Notes: generated from the letters alone by a model not told the origin. DNA of 64,000 nucleotides from an uncultured Prochlorococcus sp. (GCA_902525075.1 CABZFV010000005.1:32238-96237); one strand, 5' to 3'; counted from the stretch's first letter, positions 27,743 to 36,997 are shown. Made by a program: numbers and translations.

Positions 27743-28780
27743 TTGAATATGAAATTAGTTACTGAAAACTTCCTTCTGGCAATATCTATTTTTTTTATTG
27801 GAACTTTATTCTCGATAATAATTTCTAAACTTTCAAAGATATTTTTAAAAAAGATCTCCAAAAGGACAAAAACAAATTTCGATGATTTTATTTTTGAGGT
27901 GATCTCTGGAATTATAAAACCTATAGGTTTCCTCCTCTCATTTTATTTTTCAATTGACTATTTTTTTGCTGATGAAATAACTTTTATCTCTGTCTTATTG
28001 AATATTTTGAAGTTATTTATATTAATAATCATCATAAAAGCTCTCAACAAAGTTTTAATAAGATCTTTAACAGAATCGACATCGAAAATTAATGATTCCT
28101 CAATTATTTCGATGGTATCTTCACTAACACCATTGATAAAAGCATTAACATGGACTATTGGCTCAATATTTTTCTTACAAAATATAGGTGTTCAAATGAC
28201 TGCTATTTGGGCTTTATTAAGTGCAGGGGGAATTGGAGCAGGATTAGCTTTGAAAGATCCTGTTCAGGAGTTTTTTGAATACATAACAATTTTGCTTGAT
28301 AAACCTTTTCAAAAAGGTGAGTTTATAAAATCTGATGGAGTCCTCGGAATGGTTGAGAGAGTGGGAGTAAGATCCTCAAGGATAAGAAGTATTAATGGAG
28401 AAGTAATAGTAATGAGCAACAGCGCCCTTACAAATGGAATAATTTCAAATTACGCACAAATGGAAAAAAGGAGGTTGGTGCATAAATTGGGAGTTGTTTA
28501 TGAAACCTCTCCAAAACTTATGAAATTGATTCCAATAATAATTAAAAAAATAGTTGAAGAGACAAAAGATGCGTCTTTTGATAGATGTCATTTCAAAGAT
28601 TTCGGCGACTTCAGTCTTAATTTCGAACTTGTTTATTACATCCCAACAAATAATTATCTCGCTGCAATGGAAGCTCAACAAACTATAAATTTAAGAATTA
28701 TTGAGGAATTTGCGGTTAATAATATAGAGTTTGCATTCCCAACACAAACCTTAAATATTGAAAGTAACAAAGCCAAATGA
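27743..28780 (+). CDS. MscS-type mechanosensitive channel
   Basis: 345 residues. About five hydrophobic segments are followed by the MscS pore and beta domain: LSAGGIGAGLALKDPVQEFFEYITILLDKPFQKGEFI (pore helix and following domain, residues about 155-195). It releases solutes on hypo-osmotic stress at the plasma membrane. Either TTG 27743 or ATG 27749 may be the start. AAGG at 27734 is spaced better for the TTG. The 3' end overlaps the convergent POR-like gene by 30 bases. Confidence 0.9.
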   Translation: MNMKLVTENFLLAISIFFIGTLFSIIISKLSKIFLKKISKRTKTNFDDFIFEVISGIIKPIGFLLSFYFSIDYFFADEITFISVLLNILKLFILIIIIKALNKVLIRSLTESTSKINDSSIISMVSSLTPLIKALTWTIGSIFFLQNIGVQMTAIWALLSAGGIGAGLALKDPVQEFFEYITILLDKPFQKGEFIKSDGVLGMVERVGVRSSRIRSINGEVIVMSNSALTNGIISNYAQMEKRRLVHKLGVVYETSPKLMKLIPIIIKKIVEETKDASFDRCHFKDFGDFSLNFELVYYIPTNNYLAAMEAQQTINLRIIEEFAVNNIEFAFPTQTLNIESNKAK

Positions 28781-29752
28781 TCTACAAATCTCTTCACTTA
28801 AAATCCAGAGTTTAGAAGCCAACTCAGAATTATTTGCCTCATCACTAACCTTACTTTCAACTAATTTATGTTTTTTAAAAAATATAAGTTTATTACTTAA
28901 ATGAACGTAGCCAATATTATTAAATTTCGAATCAAAAACAATTTCAGAAAGAATCTTACCAGCATTTTCTACACTTTCAGAAATTCCTAAAATATTTTTT
29001 GCAACTTTAGAAAAAATAAAATATCCAGAGATATTAAAACGTTTGCTATATCTAAAGAAACCTGAATCATCACTTGGTATTACGAGACCAGGAGCCCAAG
29101 TAATTACAGAAATTTTACTAGAGGATATTTTTAATTTTTTTTCAAGTTCTTTAGCAAACAAAATATTACATAATTTACTATTTTTATAAGATTCATCAGC
29201 ATTAAAATTCAAAAATTTACCAGTAACTTTCTTTCTAAGGTCAATTAGATTATTAAGCCCTGCTTTCTTTCCTATATTTCCTCCTGAGCTTTTAGGGTCG
29301 TGAACATCTGATGATGTAATAATGATTCTTGATTCTTTATTATCTCTAACAAAAACTTTTAAGACGTTTACCAAGTAAAAATGTGCAAGATGATTAACCG
29401 CAAAAGTTAGCTCTACCCCTTGTTTTGATACTTTAGGGTAAAAAGAACCTGTATATTGCAGTCCTGCATTTAAAATAATTACATCTAAAAAAACCTTTTT
29501 ACTATTCAAGTAATCTTTGATTTTTTTAATATTCTCTAAATCTGAAAGATCACAATTTTCAATAATATTTAAAAATTTACTAAGGTAATTTTTATCAAAA
29601 TATTTCTCAATTGTTTTGCGAAATTGATTTTTTCTAAAGTCGTTTTTTATAACAATATATAAATTATTTTTCGTCTTTAGTAAATTAATTATTGCAAAAA
29701 AACCTATACCCGAATTACCTCCAGTTATTAAAATATTTTTATTTTTAATCAT
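28751..29752 (-). CDS. Short-chain dehydrogenase, protochlorophyllide-oxidoreductase-like
   Basis: 333 residues. The Rossmann motif ILITGGNSGIG (residues 5-15) and ILNAGLQ are present. The stretch KQGVELTFAVNHLAHFYLVNVL and the catalytic YKNSKLCNILF (YxxxK) follow the pattern of light-dependent protochlorophyllide reductase (GFELQVATNHLGHF, AYKDSKxCNM). The POR-specific cysteines and the loop before the catalytic Tyr differ, so it may be a POR paralogue with another substrate. The function is not settled. Confidence 0.65.
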   Translation of the reverse strand: MIKNKNILITGGNSGIGFFAIINLLKTKNNLYIVIKNDFRKNQFRKTIEKYFDKNYLSKFLNIIENCDLSDLENIKKIKDYLNSKKVFLDVIILNAGLQYTGSFYPKVSKQGVELTFAVNHLAHFYLVNVLKVFVRDNKESRIIITSSDVHDPKSSGGNIGKKAGLNNLIDLRKKVTGKFLNFNADESYKNSKLCNILFAKELEKKLKISSSKISVITWAPGLVIPSDDSGFFRYSKRFNISGYFIFSKVAKNILGISESVENAGKILSEIVFDSKFNNIGYVHLSNKLIFFKKHKLVESKVSDEANNSELASKLWILSEEICRSFGFVTFNI

Positions 29753-29977
29753 TTAAATTTCTCTATATTTTTCTATAATAAAAAAAATACACAAGTTTTA
29801 TTTGTTTTGTAATCTTATAAATTATTGTTAAAACACTGAAAACTTAGTCACTAGTAATTGAGTAATTTGATTAATATAAATCTACTCTCATTACAAGTAT
29901 TGGATGAAATATATTAAACCAATCGCAGAAATATTATCTTGTTCCCTAAATTCCTTTTATTATAAGAATTATATTTA

Positions 29978-31261
29978 ATGTCAAAAGAAAGCATACCAGA
30001 TGTTCTTGTTTTGGGTGCAGGGCCTGCAGGCATGGCGATTGCATCAGCTTTAGGAAAGGAAAAATTAGATGTTGAGGTTCTTTCTCCAAATGGACCAGAT
30101 GAACCTTGGCCAAACACTTATGGTATTTGGGGTGAAGAAGTTGATCAACTTGGGCTTCAGGATTTACTTGAATATAGATGGAAGAATACTGTAAGTTTTT
30201 TTGGGCATGGTGCTTTAGAAGAACAGGACGACGAAAACAAAGCCACAGAGCATTCTCTAGATTATGGACTATTTGATAAGAAGAAACTCCACAATTTTTG
30301 GTTTAATGAATGCAATAAGTCTTTTATTAAATGGCATCAAGGCTTTGCAAACAAAATAAATTATGAAAAATATAAAAGTACAGTAACTACAAAAGATGGC
30401 AATACTTACTCCGCAAGATTAGTAGTAGATGCAACAGGATATGATCCTGTTTTTCTTAAATTAAAATCTTGTGGTCCTCTAGCAGTACAAACTTGTTATG
30501 GAATAGTGGGTAATTTTAGTAAACCTCCGCTGAAAAAAGGACAGTTTGTATTAATGGATTATAGAAATGACCATCTTAATGAAGAGCAAAGAAAAGAACC
30601 GCCCACTTTTCTTTATGCAATGGATATGGGAAATGGAAAATATTTCCTTGAAGAAACATCTCTTGGTTTAGTAAATCCTCTAACAATGGAAAATTTAAAA
30701 GACAGACTAGAGAAGAGGCTATCCTATCGAAATATCTCTATTACAAGCATGCAACACGAAGAGCTTGGTTTGTTTCTTCCAATGAATATGGCAATACCAG
30801 ATTTCAAGCAACAAATACTTGGATATGGTGGTGCTGCTTCAATGGTACATCCTGCATCGGGATACTTAATTGGTAATGTTTTAAGAAGAGCTCCACTTGT
30901 TGCAAAAGCAGTAGCAGAAGCAATTAAAAACAAAAATCTTAGTACTTATCATATTGCAAGAAAAGGTTGGGAAACTTTATGGTCAAAAGAATTAATTAGA
31001 AAGAAATCACTTTACCAATTTGGATTAGAAAAACTCATGAGATTTGACGAAAAACTATTGAGAGAATTTTTTGGCAGTTTTTTCCAATTACCTAAAAATC
31101 AATGGTATGGTTTTCTAACGGATACTCTCTCATTAAGAGAAATTGTATATGCGATGTGCATAATGTTTATAAAGGCTCCATGGAGTGTAAAGAAAGGTCT
31201 GATGATTATGCATGGTAGAGAGTTTAAAATGTTGCTTAGGATAATATTTCCAAATATATAG
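29978..31261 (+). CDS. crtL: Lycopene cyclase, probably the epsilon/bifunctional type
   Basis: 427 residues. It cyclises the ends of lycopene on the way to alpha- and beta-carotene. The FAD/NAD-binding motif is VLVLGAGPAGMAIASALG, followed by the CrtL marks PNTYGIWGEEVDQLGL and, later, LFLPMNMAIPDFKQQILGYGGAASMVHPASGYLIG. Prochlorococcus carries two lycopene cyclases, and the one making epsilon rings (crtL-e) is expected near the pcb gene, as here. This assignment is by neighbourhood. The start ATG overlaps the stop of a 24-codon upstream frame (TAATG). Confidence 0.85.
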   Translation: MSKESIPDVLVLGAGPAGMAIASALGKEKLDVEVLSPNGPDEPWPNTYGIWGEEVDQLGLQDLLEYRWKNTVSFFGHGALEEQDDENKATEHSLDYGLFDKKKLHNFWFNECNKSFIKWHQGFANKINYEKYKSTVTTKDGNTYSARLVVDATGYDPVFLKLKSCGPLAVQTCYGIVGNFSKPPLKKGQFVLMDYRNDHLNEEQRKEPPTFLYAMDMGNGKYFLEETSLGLVNPLTMENLKDRLEKRLSYRNISITSMQHEELGLFLPMNMAIPDFKQQILGYGGAASMVHPASGYLIGNVLRRAPLVAKAVAEAIKNKNLSTYHIARKGWETLWSKELIRKKSLYQFGLEKLMRFDEKLLREFFGSFFQLPKNQWYGFLTDTLSLREIVYAMCIMFIKAPWSVKKGLMIMHGREFKMLLRIIFPNI

Positions 31262-31268
31262 TTTCAAA

Positions 31269-31976
31269 ATGAGGACAATACTTATAAGCGGAGCTAGTAG
31301 AGGTATTGGATTAAATATTGCTCATAAAGAATTAAAAGAAGGTAACAGAATTAGTGTTGGCATAAGAAATCTAGAATCATTAAAGGGAAGTATTATTGAT
31401 CCAAATAAATGGCCAGAAGGGAGAATCATAATTAACGAATATGATGCATTAAACAAAATATCAGCCAAAAATTGGATAAAAAATACCGTAGATAAATTTG
31501 GAGGATTTGATTCAGTAATAAATTGTTCTGGAGTATTATCGAAAGTTCCTTTTTTATTCAAAGATGGCGATGAAAAAGATATTTTAAATACTCTAAATAT
31601 CAACTTTTTGGCAATTTGGAATTTATGTAGGCTTTCTTGGGATCACTTATGCGCCTCACGCAGAGGAAGAATTATTGTTTTAGTTTCAATGAGTGGAAAA
31701 AGATCTAAAGGGGATTTAGCCGCTTATTGTTCCTCAAAGTTTGCTTTGATGGGATTATGCCAAACAATGAAAAATAAAGGTTGGGAGAAAAATATAAGGG
31801 TTTCAGCAATTTGCCCAAGTTGGGTAAATACAGAAATGGCTCAAAATATCTCTTCCCTAGACAAAACAAGCATGACACAACCTGAAGATATTGCTGAAAT
31901 ATGCTCAACGATTCTGAAGTTACCTACCCAATCAGTTCCATTTGAAATTGCATTAAATTGTAATTATGAAATTTAA
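31269..31976 (+). CDS. Short-chain dehydrogenase/reductase
   Basis: 235 residues. Classical SDR features: ILISGASRGIGLNIAHK (cofactor site), NCSGVLSK (NNAG-like), VLVSMSGKRSKGDLAAYCSSKFALMG with the catalytic Ser and YxxxK, and CPSWVNTEMA. It starts 8 bases after crtL, so it is likely in the same transcript; a carotenoid or isoprenoid substrate is possible but unproven. Its stop overlaps the stop of the convergent gene by 4 bases. Confidence 0.85.
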   Translation: MRTILISGASRGIGLNIAHKELKEGNRISVGIRNLESLKGSIIDPNKWPEGRIIINEYDALNKISAKNWIKNTVDKFGGFDSVINCSGVLSKVPFLFKDGDEKDILNTLNINFLAIWNLCRLSWDHLCASRRGRIIVLVSMSGKRSKGDLAAYCSSKFALMGLCQTMKNKGWEKNIRVSAICPSWVNTEMAQNISSLDKTSMTQPEDIAEICSTILKLPTQSVPFEIALNCNYEI

Positions 31977-32515
31977 CCTAAATTGAAAATTAAGTAAGCC
32001 ATTGAGAGCATTGCTATTGCAATAAATAAACCTTTTATTCGATTTGTTAATAATGAAAAAAGAGATAAATCTTCAGAAAAGTATCCGCCAAAACCACCTG
32101 TAATGAATAATATAACCATTGGTAGAGATGCCATTCCGAAAGAATAAGATATAGATTTTACAAATCCAAAATTTAAATAATTAAAAATAAAGGAACTTAA
32201 TGAAAATAATAAAAAAGATGCGAATAGAGTTATGGAAACTTCAGCATCTAAAGTGTGAGGTAAGTTACCCTTTAATTCAAATTGCTTTTTACATTCTCTA
32301 ATTTGTCTTTTAGACAGCTTTAAATAACCAGTTTCAGGAATTCTTTGAGATTTATATTTTCTTAGTAATCTTGCTTCAAGAGTTTCTGGCTCCTTCGTCA
32401 TAATTGATGTTAATAATTCATCTGGCTTTAATTTCTTAATTTTCTTTTCAAGATTATCCGTTTTCCCAATCCTATAAAGGTCTCCTACTCTAATGAGGTA
32501 AACATATCCCGACAT
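31973..32515 (-). CDS. GIY-YIG/T5orf172-like domain fused to membrane segments
   Basis: 180 residues. Residues 1-85 form a GIY-YIG/T5orf172 domain: GYVYLIRVGDLYRIGKTDNLEKKIKKL, then EPETLEARLLRKYKSQRI, then GYLKLSKRQI. The catalytic-type Tyr, Arg-equivalent and Glu are in place. From about residue 97 to the end there are three or four hydrophobic helices. A GIY-YIG domain tied to the membrane is unusual, since most members are soluble nucleases. It is convergent with the SDR gene. Confidence 0.7.
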   Translation of the reverse strand: MSGYVYLIRVGDLYRIGKTDNLEKKIKKLKPDELLTSIMTKEPETLEARLLRKYKSQRIPETGYLKLSKRQIRECKKQFELKGNLPHTLDAEVSITLFASFLLFSLSSFIFNYLNFGFVKSISYSFGMASLPMVILFITGGFGGYFSEDLSLFSLLTNRIKGLFIAIAMLSMAYLIFNLG

Positions 32516-32589
32516 TTGCGTTGTAAAATTAATTCTGTTCCTTCTTAAATAATACTAAAAGAATCAAGGAAATTTAAAGTTTTTACAAT

Positions 32590-33249
32590 ATGAAAAACGA
32601 TATTTTATATTCATTTCGAAGGTGTCCATATGCAATTCGTGCAAGATGGGCCCTGTTAATTTGTGAAATAAAAGTAGAGATAAGAGAAATTGATTTAAAA
32701 AATAAACCTCTAGATTTTTTAAATAATTCAAAGACGAAAACCGTTCCGATACTTATTAAAAAAAATAGTGAAGTAATTGAAGAAAGTCTTGAAATCATCC
32801 TGTGGGCTCTCTCAGAGTCAAAAAAGGAAAACATCAAATTAATTTATTTTCCTGAAAACAAAAAGGAAGATATTTTAAAATTAATTAATGAAAACGATAA
32901 CGAATTCAAATATCATTTAGATCGATTTAAATATGCCACAAGATATAAGAATAGTGATCAAGAATTTCATTTCACAAATGCGATTAAATTTATAAAGAGA
33001 TGGAACGAACTTCTTGCAGAAAATAAATACTTTTTTGGAGATAGCCCCACATTAGCTGATTGGTCTATTTGGCCTTTTGTAAGACAATTTAGAATCGCTT
33101 GTGAAAGTCAAAAAAGAATAAATTATTTTGAATCCTCAATAAAAAAATGGTTAGATTCATTTGAGAAAAATAGAAAATTTCAATCCTTAATGTATAAATA
33201 CGAATTATGGGAACCACATTCTATAAAGAATTTTTTCCCATATAATTAA
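32590..33249 (+). CDS. Glutathione S-transferase-like protein
   Basis: 219 residues. The N-terminal thioredoxin-like domain has FRRCPYAIRARWALLI, a CPxA motif as in CLIC- and omega-type GSTs, followed by TVPILI with the cis-proline that binds the gamma-glutamyl group and EESLEIILWAL. The C-terminal domain is helical, with FFGDSPTLADWSIWPFVRQF. A cysteine rather than Ser or Tyr in the active site suggests thioltransferase or dehydroascorbate-type chemistry. Confidence 0.82.
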   Translation: MKNDILYSFRRCPYAIRARWALLICEIKVEIREIDLKNKPLDFLNNSKTKTVPILIKKNSEVIEESLEIILWALSESKKENIKLIYFPENKKEDILKLINENDNEFKYHLDRFKYATRYKNSDQEFHFTNAIKFIKRWNELLAENKYFFGDSPTLADWSIWPFVRQFRIACESQKRINYFESSIKKWLDSFEKNRKFQSLMYKYELWEPHSIKNFFPYN

Positions 33250-33503
33250 TTATCCAACAACTTCCTTTTCTCAATTATTCTTGCTAACTCCAAAAAATAT
33301 CCTGCAGTCCTAAATTTGCCTATATTTTTTTCCTTAAAATCCAGATCACTTCTAATTTCTGCAGTCTCCGCCATAAGCAAATCTAATTCATTTGATCCAA
33401 GACTATACAATTCACCAAGTTCGATTTCCCTTCCGAGTAAATGACTCCTAAACCACTTCCCTTTATTTTCTTGAGGTGGAATATCTTAGGGAGTAAATGA
33501 CAT
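33246..33503 (-). pseudogene. Small conserved-looking gene broken by an in-frame TAA at codon 6
   Basis: Read from ATG 33503 the frame gives MSFTP, then TAA (33486-33488), then an uninterrupted 79-codon run beginning DIPPQENKGKWFRSHLLGRE and ending KRKLLDN. The run has normal protein composition and ends at a clean stop that overlaps the convergent GST-like gene by 4 bases. A single C-to-T change from CAA would explain it (TPQD). No good ATG, GTG or TTG with a ribosome-binding site lies just after the stop. Either this is a fresh pseudogene or a sequencing error. The protein family is not recognised. Confidence 0.65.
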
Positions 33504-33539
33504 TACAATAAAACTTAATCTTTTACCATTCTAGAGTTA

Positions 33540-34928
33540 TTATGGAAACTTTTTCATCTCTACTTTATTAAAAATCAATGCAATAAAAAGAATTCCGAAT
33601 GTAATTAGGGCACAAATTTCTGTCCAATAATCTAACCCAATTTTAGAAATCATTAATGGTGCAATAACTGTGAATAGTCCCCCAGAAAGTATTAACTGAG
33701 CGAATAGCTGTTTTGATGTAAAAATTGGTAAAGTCTTAGAAATATTTTTAGGATCTGCAAGCCTTAAAAGAAGTAACCCAGAAGCTACTACACCTGTAGA
33801 ATTACCAAACTCTATCAAACTTTTTTCAAACCAATAATCATCAAAAATAAAGAATGCAAAATAAGCAATGCAGATTAAATTCCAAAATAAACCGAAAATA
33901 GTAAACACTATAATAAGTATCCAATTATCAAAAACGACTGCAATATCTAAACTTGCCATAGCTGTAAAAATCAATAAGTCTGTAGATAAAATACCAATCT
34001 CCCTTTGCAGAATATTTGAAATAAATTCTGTATTTTTGGTTTTCTCTAAAATATATCTAATAAGGAGCGAACCTATAAGGATAAAAGGGAATACTGGTAG
34101 TGAAAAAATAATTTCCTTCGAAAAATCACCAAAAGAACTTGAAATATGCCTTAAAAATTTAAGTAGTAAAACACCAAAAGAAATAGCCAAACCAGAGAAT
34201 CCAACATTTATTATAAAAATTCTTAAATCTGCAAAAATTCCTGTCTTATTTTTTTCATTTAGAGTATCTTTTTGTTCAAGAATTTCCTCGGTATCTGAAA
34301 GACCTAAAGTTCTCCCAAGAAAAATAAATATGCTTCCCAATATTGAAGAGGATAAAAGACCCATTGTTGCCATAGCCAAACCAAGATCTAAACCATTTGG
34401 GAAACCTAGTTTATTAAAACTTTCACCGATTATTGATGCAGCTCCATGACCACCCTCAAAACCTACCTCTATTAAACAACCCATTAGAGGATTCGCATCT
34501 ATAGATGGAGGCAGAAAGTATTTAACAACAAGTCCGCCGATAAAAAATTGTCCGAAACCTAGTGAAAGAGCTAAAAGAAATTGATTAAAAATTGGTTTAA
34601 TTAGACCATTTATATTAGGAATAGGTCTTCCCATCATTAAAGTTGCGAAGACTAATGATAAAAGAGGAGTAGGAAAATTACTCCAAACATTGATTGTTTC
34701 TTTTGGTAAAAAGTGTATCGCACCAAATGGGCCTATAGATATACCTAAAATTCCTGATATAACTGCAATCGGCAATCCAAATCTCTCAAGTTGAACAGCT
34801 AATTTTAATTTCCTTCCAAAAATCAACAAAAAAAATATAATTAATAATCCAAAAAAACTTATTAAGAGAGAATATGAAAAAATATCTTTATTTTGTAGAG
34901 AAAAAATATTCAATGATTTCAAAAACAT
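33540..34928 (-). CDS. gltS: Sodium/glutamate symporter-like transporter
   Basis: 462 residues with about 10-12 membrane segments. The conserved GltS loops are seen in two inverted halves: CLIEVGFEGGHGAASIIGESFNKLGFPNGLDLGLAMAT (residues about 148-186) and a second FGNSTGVVASGLLLLRLADP. GltS imports glutamate with sodium at the plasma membrane. Other ESS-family members may carry related acids, so substrate specificity is inferred. It ends 36 bases after the small broken gene's start on the same strand. Confidence 0.85.
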   Translation of the reverse strand: MFLKSLNIFSLQNKDIFSYSLLISFFGLLIIFFLLIFGRKLKLAVQLERFGLPIAVISGILGISIGPFGAIHFLPKETINVWSNFPTPLLSLVFATLMMGRPIPNINGLIKPIFNQFLLALSLGFGQFFIGGLVVKYFLPPSIDANPLMGCLIEVGFEGGHGAASIIGESFNKLGFPNGLDLGLAMATMGLLSSSILGSIFIFLGRTLGLSDTEEILEQKDTLNEKNKTGIFADLRIFIINVGFSGLAISFGVLLLKFLRHISSSFGDFSKEIIFSLPVFPFILIGSLLIRYILEKTKNTEFISNILQREIGILSTDLLIFTAMASLDIAVVFDNWILIIVFTIFGLFWNLICIAYFAFFIFDDYWFEKSLIEFGNSTGVVASGLLLLRLADPKNISKTLPIFTSKQLFAQLILSGGLFTVIAPLMISKIGLDYWTEICALITFGILFIALIFNKVEMKKFP

Positions 34929-34965
34929 ATAATTATCAATCTAAATTAATAAACAAAATTTTTCA

Positions 34966-34993
34966 AATAAAAAAGGCCCTTTATAGGGCCTTT
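34966..34993 (-). terminator. Rho-independent terminator of the pcb gene
   Basis: Perfect stem AAAGGCCC/GGGCCTTT (34972-34993) with a TTTATA loop. On the minus strand it is followed by a T-run (34971-34966). It begins 24 bases after the pcb stop codon, so it ends the antenna transcript before gltS. Confidence 0.85.
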
Positions 34994-35016
34994 AATTTAA
35001 AGATTAATTTGATAAT

Positions 35017-36075
35017 TTAATCCTTGAGAGTAATTGTGGCACTATCAATATTACTAATAGCATTAGTAACTCTCTTGAAATCAAAGCCTAATGCTCTTAG
35101 AGCATGCCAAAGGTGACCTTGAATAAAGAAGAAACCAAAGTAGTAGTGAACATTTGCTAACCATGCCCTTGATGTAAACTCACCATCAGGAAGATCAACA
35201 GTATCAATCCAATATGGAGAAATACTAAACTTCAACTCTAGTGGTTCACCAAAATATTCAACAGGGTATACAGTTGTATTCGCTGCACTCCAGAAAGCTG
35301 CAATAATTGCCATCCAGCCTATACCTGCTAATGACCAAGATAGAACAGCTTCGGCGGATAGAAGACCTTTACCTTTAAACTTAGTAAATTCTCCTACTTG
35401 CTTAGTAGCAATATGCCATGCACCACCTGTTATCTCGACAAAAGCTAAGAATGCATGACCACCCATAACCTCTTCCAGACTATCGATAGTCAAAAAGTCT
35501 GTTTGATGATTCCAAATTTTTGCTAAGTTTAATTCGTATTCAACTTGTCTTACAGCACCAATAGCTGGATCATAAATCCCATGGACTCTGGCCCATTCAA
35601 CGAAAGCAATAACCGCAAATCCTAAGAAGAGGAGATGATGTCCAAGAATAAATGTCAATTTGTCAGGATTATCCCATTCAATATTGAATTTTCTTGCTCT
35701 AGCAATATCTGAATCTTCTAAATTTCCTGGAAGAAGTAGAGAGTGTAAAAGTCCTCCAGCTGCTAAAACCATAGAAGAAACTAAGTGTACGATTGCTATC
35801 GCAAGTACAGGTTTAGTATCTCCCATCGCAACGCCATTAGCGTCAAACCCTATTCCTAGAGTTGCTAAGTGTGGAAGAACAATTAAAGGTTGATGACCCA
35901 TAGGAACACTAGGATCAAATCGTGAAAGTTCAAAAAGGGTGAAAGCACCAGCCCAGAAAACAATTAATCCTGCATGAGCTACATGAGCAGCGATAAATTT
36001 TCCTGAGCGATTAGCTACACCTGAATTTCCAGCCCACCACCCGTAAGTGGTATCTGGATTACCGTAGGTTTGCAT
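35017..36075 (-). CDS. pcbA: Prochlorophyte chlorophyll a/b-binding antenna protein
   Basis: 352 residues. Pcb proteins belong to the CP43/IsiA family, span the thylakoid membrane six times and bind divinyl chlorophylls a and b as the main light-harvesting antenna. Visible: [30 protein letters not shown] at the N-terminus (chlorophyll-ligand histidines), [33 protein letters not shown], and [25 protein letters not shown]. The large lumenal loop of CP43 is absent, as expected. Likely highly expressed, with its own terminator and a long 5' region. A single pcb gene here fits a high-light strain. Confidence 0.97.
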   Translation of the reverse strand: MQTYGNPDTTYGWWAGNSGVANRSGKFIAAHVAHAGLIVFWAGAFTLFELSRFDPSVPMGHQPLIVLPHLATLGIGFDANGVAMGDTKPVLAIAIVHLVSSMVLAAGGLLHSLLLPGNLEDSDIARARKFNIEWDNPDKLTFILGHHLLFLGFAVIAFVEWARVHGIYDPAIGAVRQVEYELNLAKIWNHQTDFLTIDSLEEVMGGHAFLAFVEITGGAWHIATKQVGEFTKFKGKGLLSAEAVLSWSLAGIGWMAIIAAFWSAANTTVYPVEYFGEPLELKFSISPYWIDTVDLPDGEFTSRAWLANVHYYFGFFFIQGHLWHALRALGFDFKRVTNAISNIDSATITLKD

Positions 36076-36403
36076 TTAGGAAATGATTAGCTTAAACGTT
36101 TTGACAATACTTTAATTTTCATCAAACAGTTGAATTCACAACAAAATTGTAAAAATTAGTAATCCTAAGAAAAAAAAATCAATAAGTTTACCAAAACGAT
36201 TAACAATAAAAGAAGTTAGATTTCAACAGTAAAGTTATTGCTAGAGAATAGATTACATATCAAATAAAAAGAGTTTTAAGTTTAATTTATTTTTATTAAA
36301 TTTCTTTTTGCTGACATTAAACGATGTTTTGTTTCATTAAACCATCCTATTTATTGCCTCATCCTCAAACAATTATTAAATATGAGATAAGACATCTAAT
36401 ATC
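36076..36403. other. Long 5' region of pcb and divergent small gene
   Basis: 328 bases with no gene. Very AT-rich, holding the promoter and 5' UTR of pcb on the minus strand and the promoter of the 58-codon gene on the plus strand. I see no riboswitch-like structure, no strong hairpin and no clear consensus promoter. A long leader is common for highly expressed antenna genes. Confidence 0.5.
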
Positions 36404-36580
36404 ATGACTACTTCTCAAGAGTCTTCTAGAAAATTTTCACTAGAAATGAAATCTGAAGTTCATTACAAAAAGGCTGCAAAATCCTACAGAAAATCTAAAC
36501 AATATATAAATATGATTAACTTATATCCAACTTTGCAAAACACTCTAATTGAGTGTGAGGATGAGAATCTAATTGAATAA
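36404..36580 (+). CDS. Hypothetical small protein (58 aa)
   Basis: A 58-codon frame from ATG. The protein is basic in the middle (YKKAAKSYRKSKQYINM) and acidic at the C-terminus (ECEDENLIE), predicted helical and soluble. Composition and codon use look like a real small gene. I do not recognise a family. It is divergent from pcb across a 328-base gap. Confidence 0.5.
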   Translation: MTTSQESSRKFSLEMKSEVHYKKAAKSYRKSKQYINMINLYPTLQNTLIECEDENLIE

Positions 36581-36626
36581 AGATTTTATGTATTTTTAAA
36601 ATTAATCTTCTTAAATTATTTTATAT

Positions 36627-36860
36627 CTAGGCTGCAACATCGTATTTTTCTTCAAAATAAAATTTATTGATTGTTTTTCTACACATTTTTATATCATAAA
36701 GGGGTTTAGGATTCCAAGGTTTTTTCTGACCTAGTGGAGAGCTTTTCCAATGAATTCCAGGCTTGAGAATTCCATTTTCACGTAAAAAAGAGAGTTTAAT
36801 TTCAGTTATTCCTATTTTTTCAGCGGTCAACTCAGATGAGCTCCATTTAACCCCTAGCAT
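36627..36860 (-). CDS. Small helix-turn-helix-like protein with KPGxHW motif
   Basis: 77 residues. The order SSSELTAEKIGITEIKLSFLRENGILKPGIHW resembles the helix-turn-helix of excisionase or MerR-like small proteins, where a short first helix, IG turn and recognition helix lead to a KPGxHW loop before basic residues. It lacks the second domain of MerR. It may be a phage- or element-derived DNA-binding protein or a small regulator. No integrase is nearby. Confidence 0.5.
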   Translation of the reverse strand: MLGVKWSSSELTAEKIGITEIKLSFLRENGILKPGIHWKSSPLGQKKPWNPKPLYDIKMCRKTINKFYFEEKYDVAA

Positions 36861-36997
36861 TGAACTAAATAAATATTATTAATCCTTGATAACGTTAATT
36901 TTATTTTTTTGAAAGGGGTAAAACTTTAAAATAATTATTAATTTAGCAAAATCCCATTATTCATAAAGAAAAGAGACATTAAAAGATGCATATCAAA

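Noticed and set aside
29904..29978. A 24-codon frame (MKYIKPIAEI...) whose stop overlaps the crtL start (TAATG)
   Set aside because: A coupled leader peptide is possible, but there is no ribosome-binding site and a short frame like this is expected by chance in AT-rich DNA.
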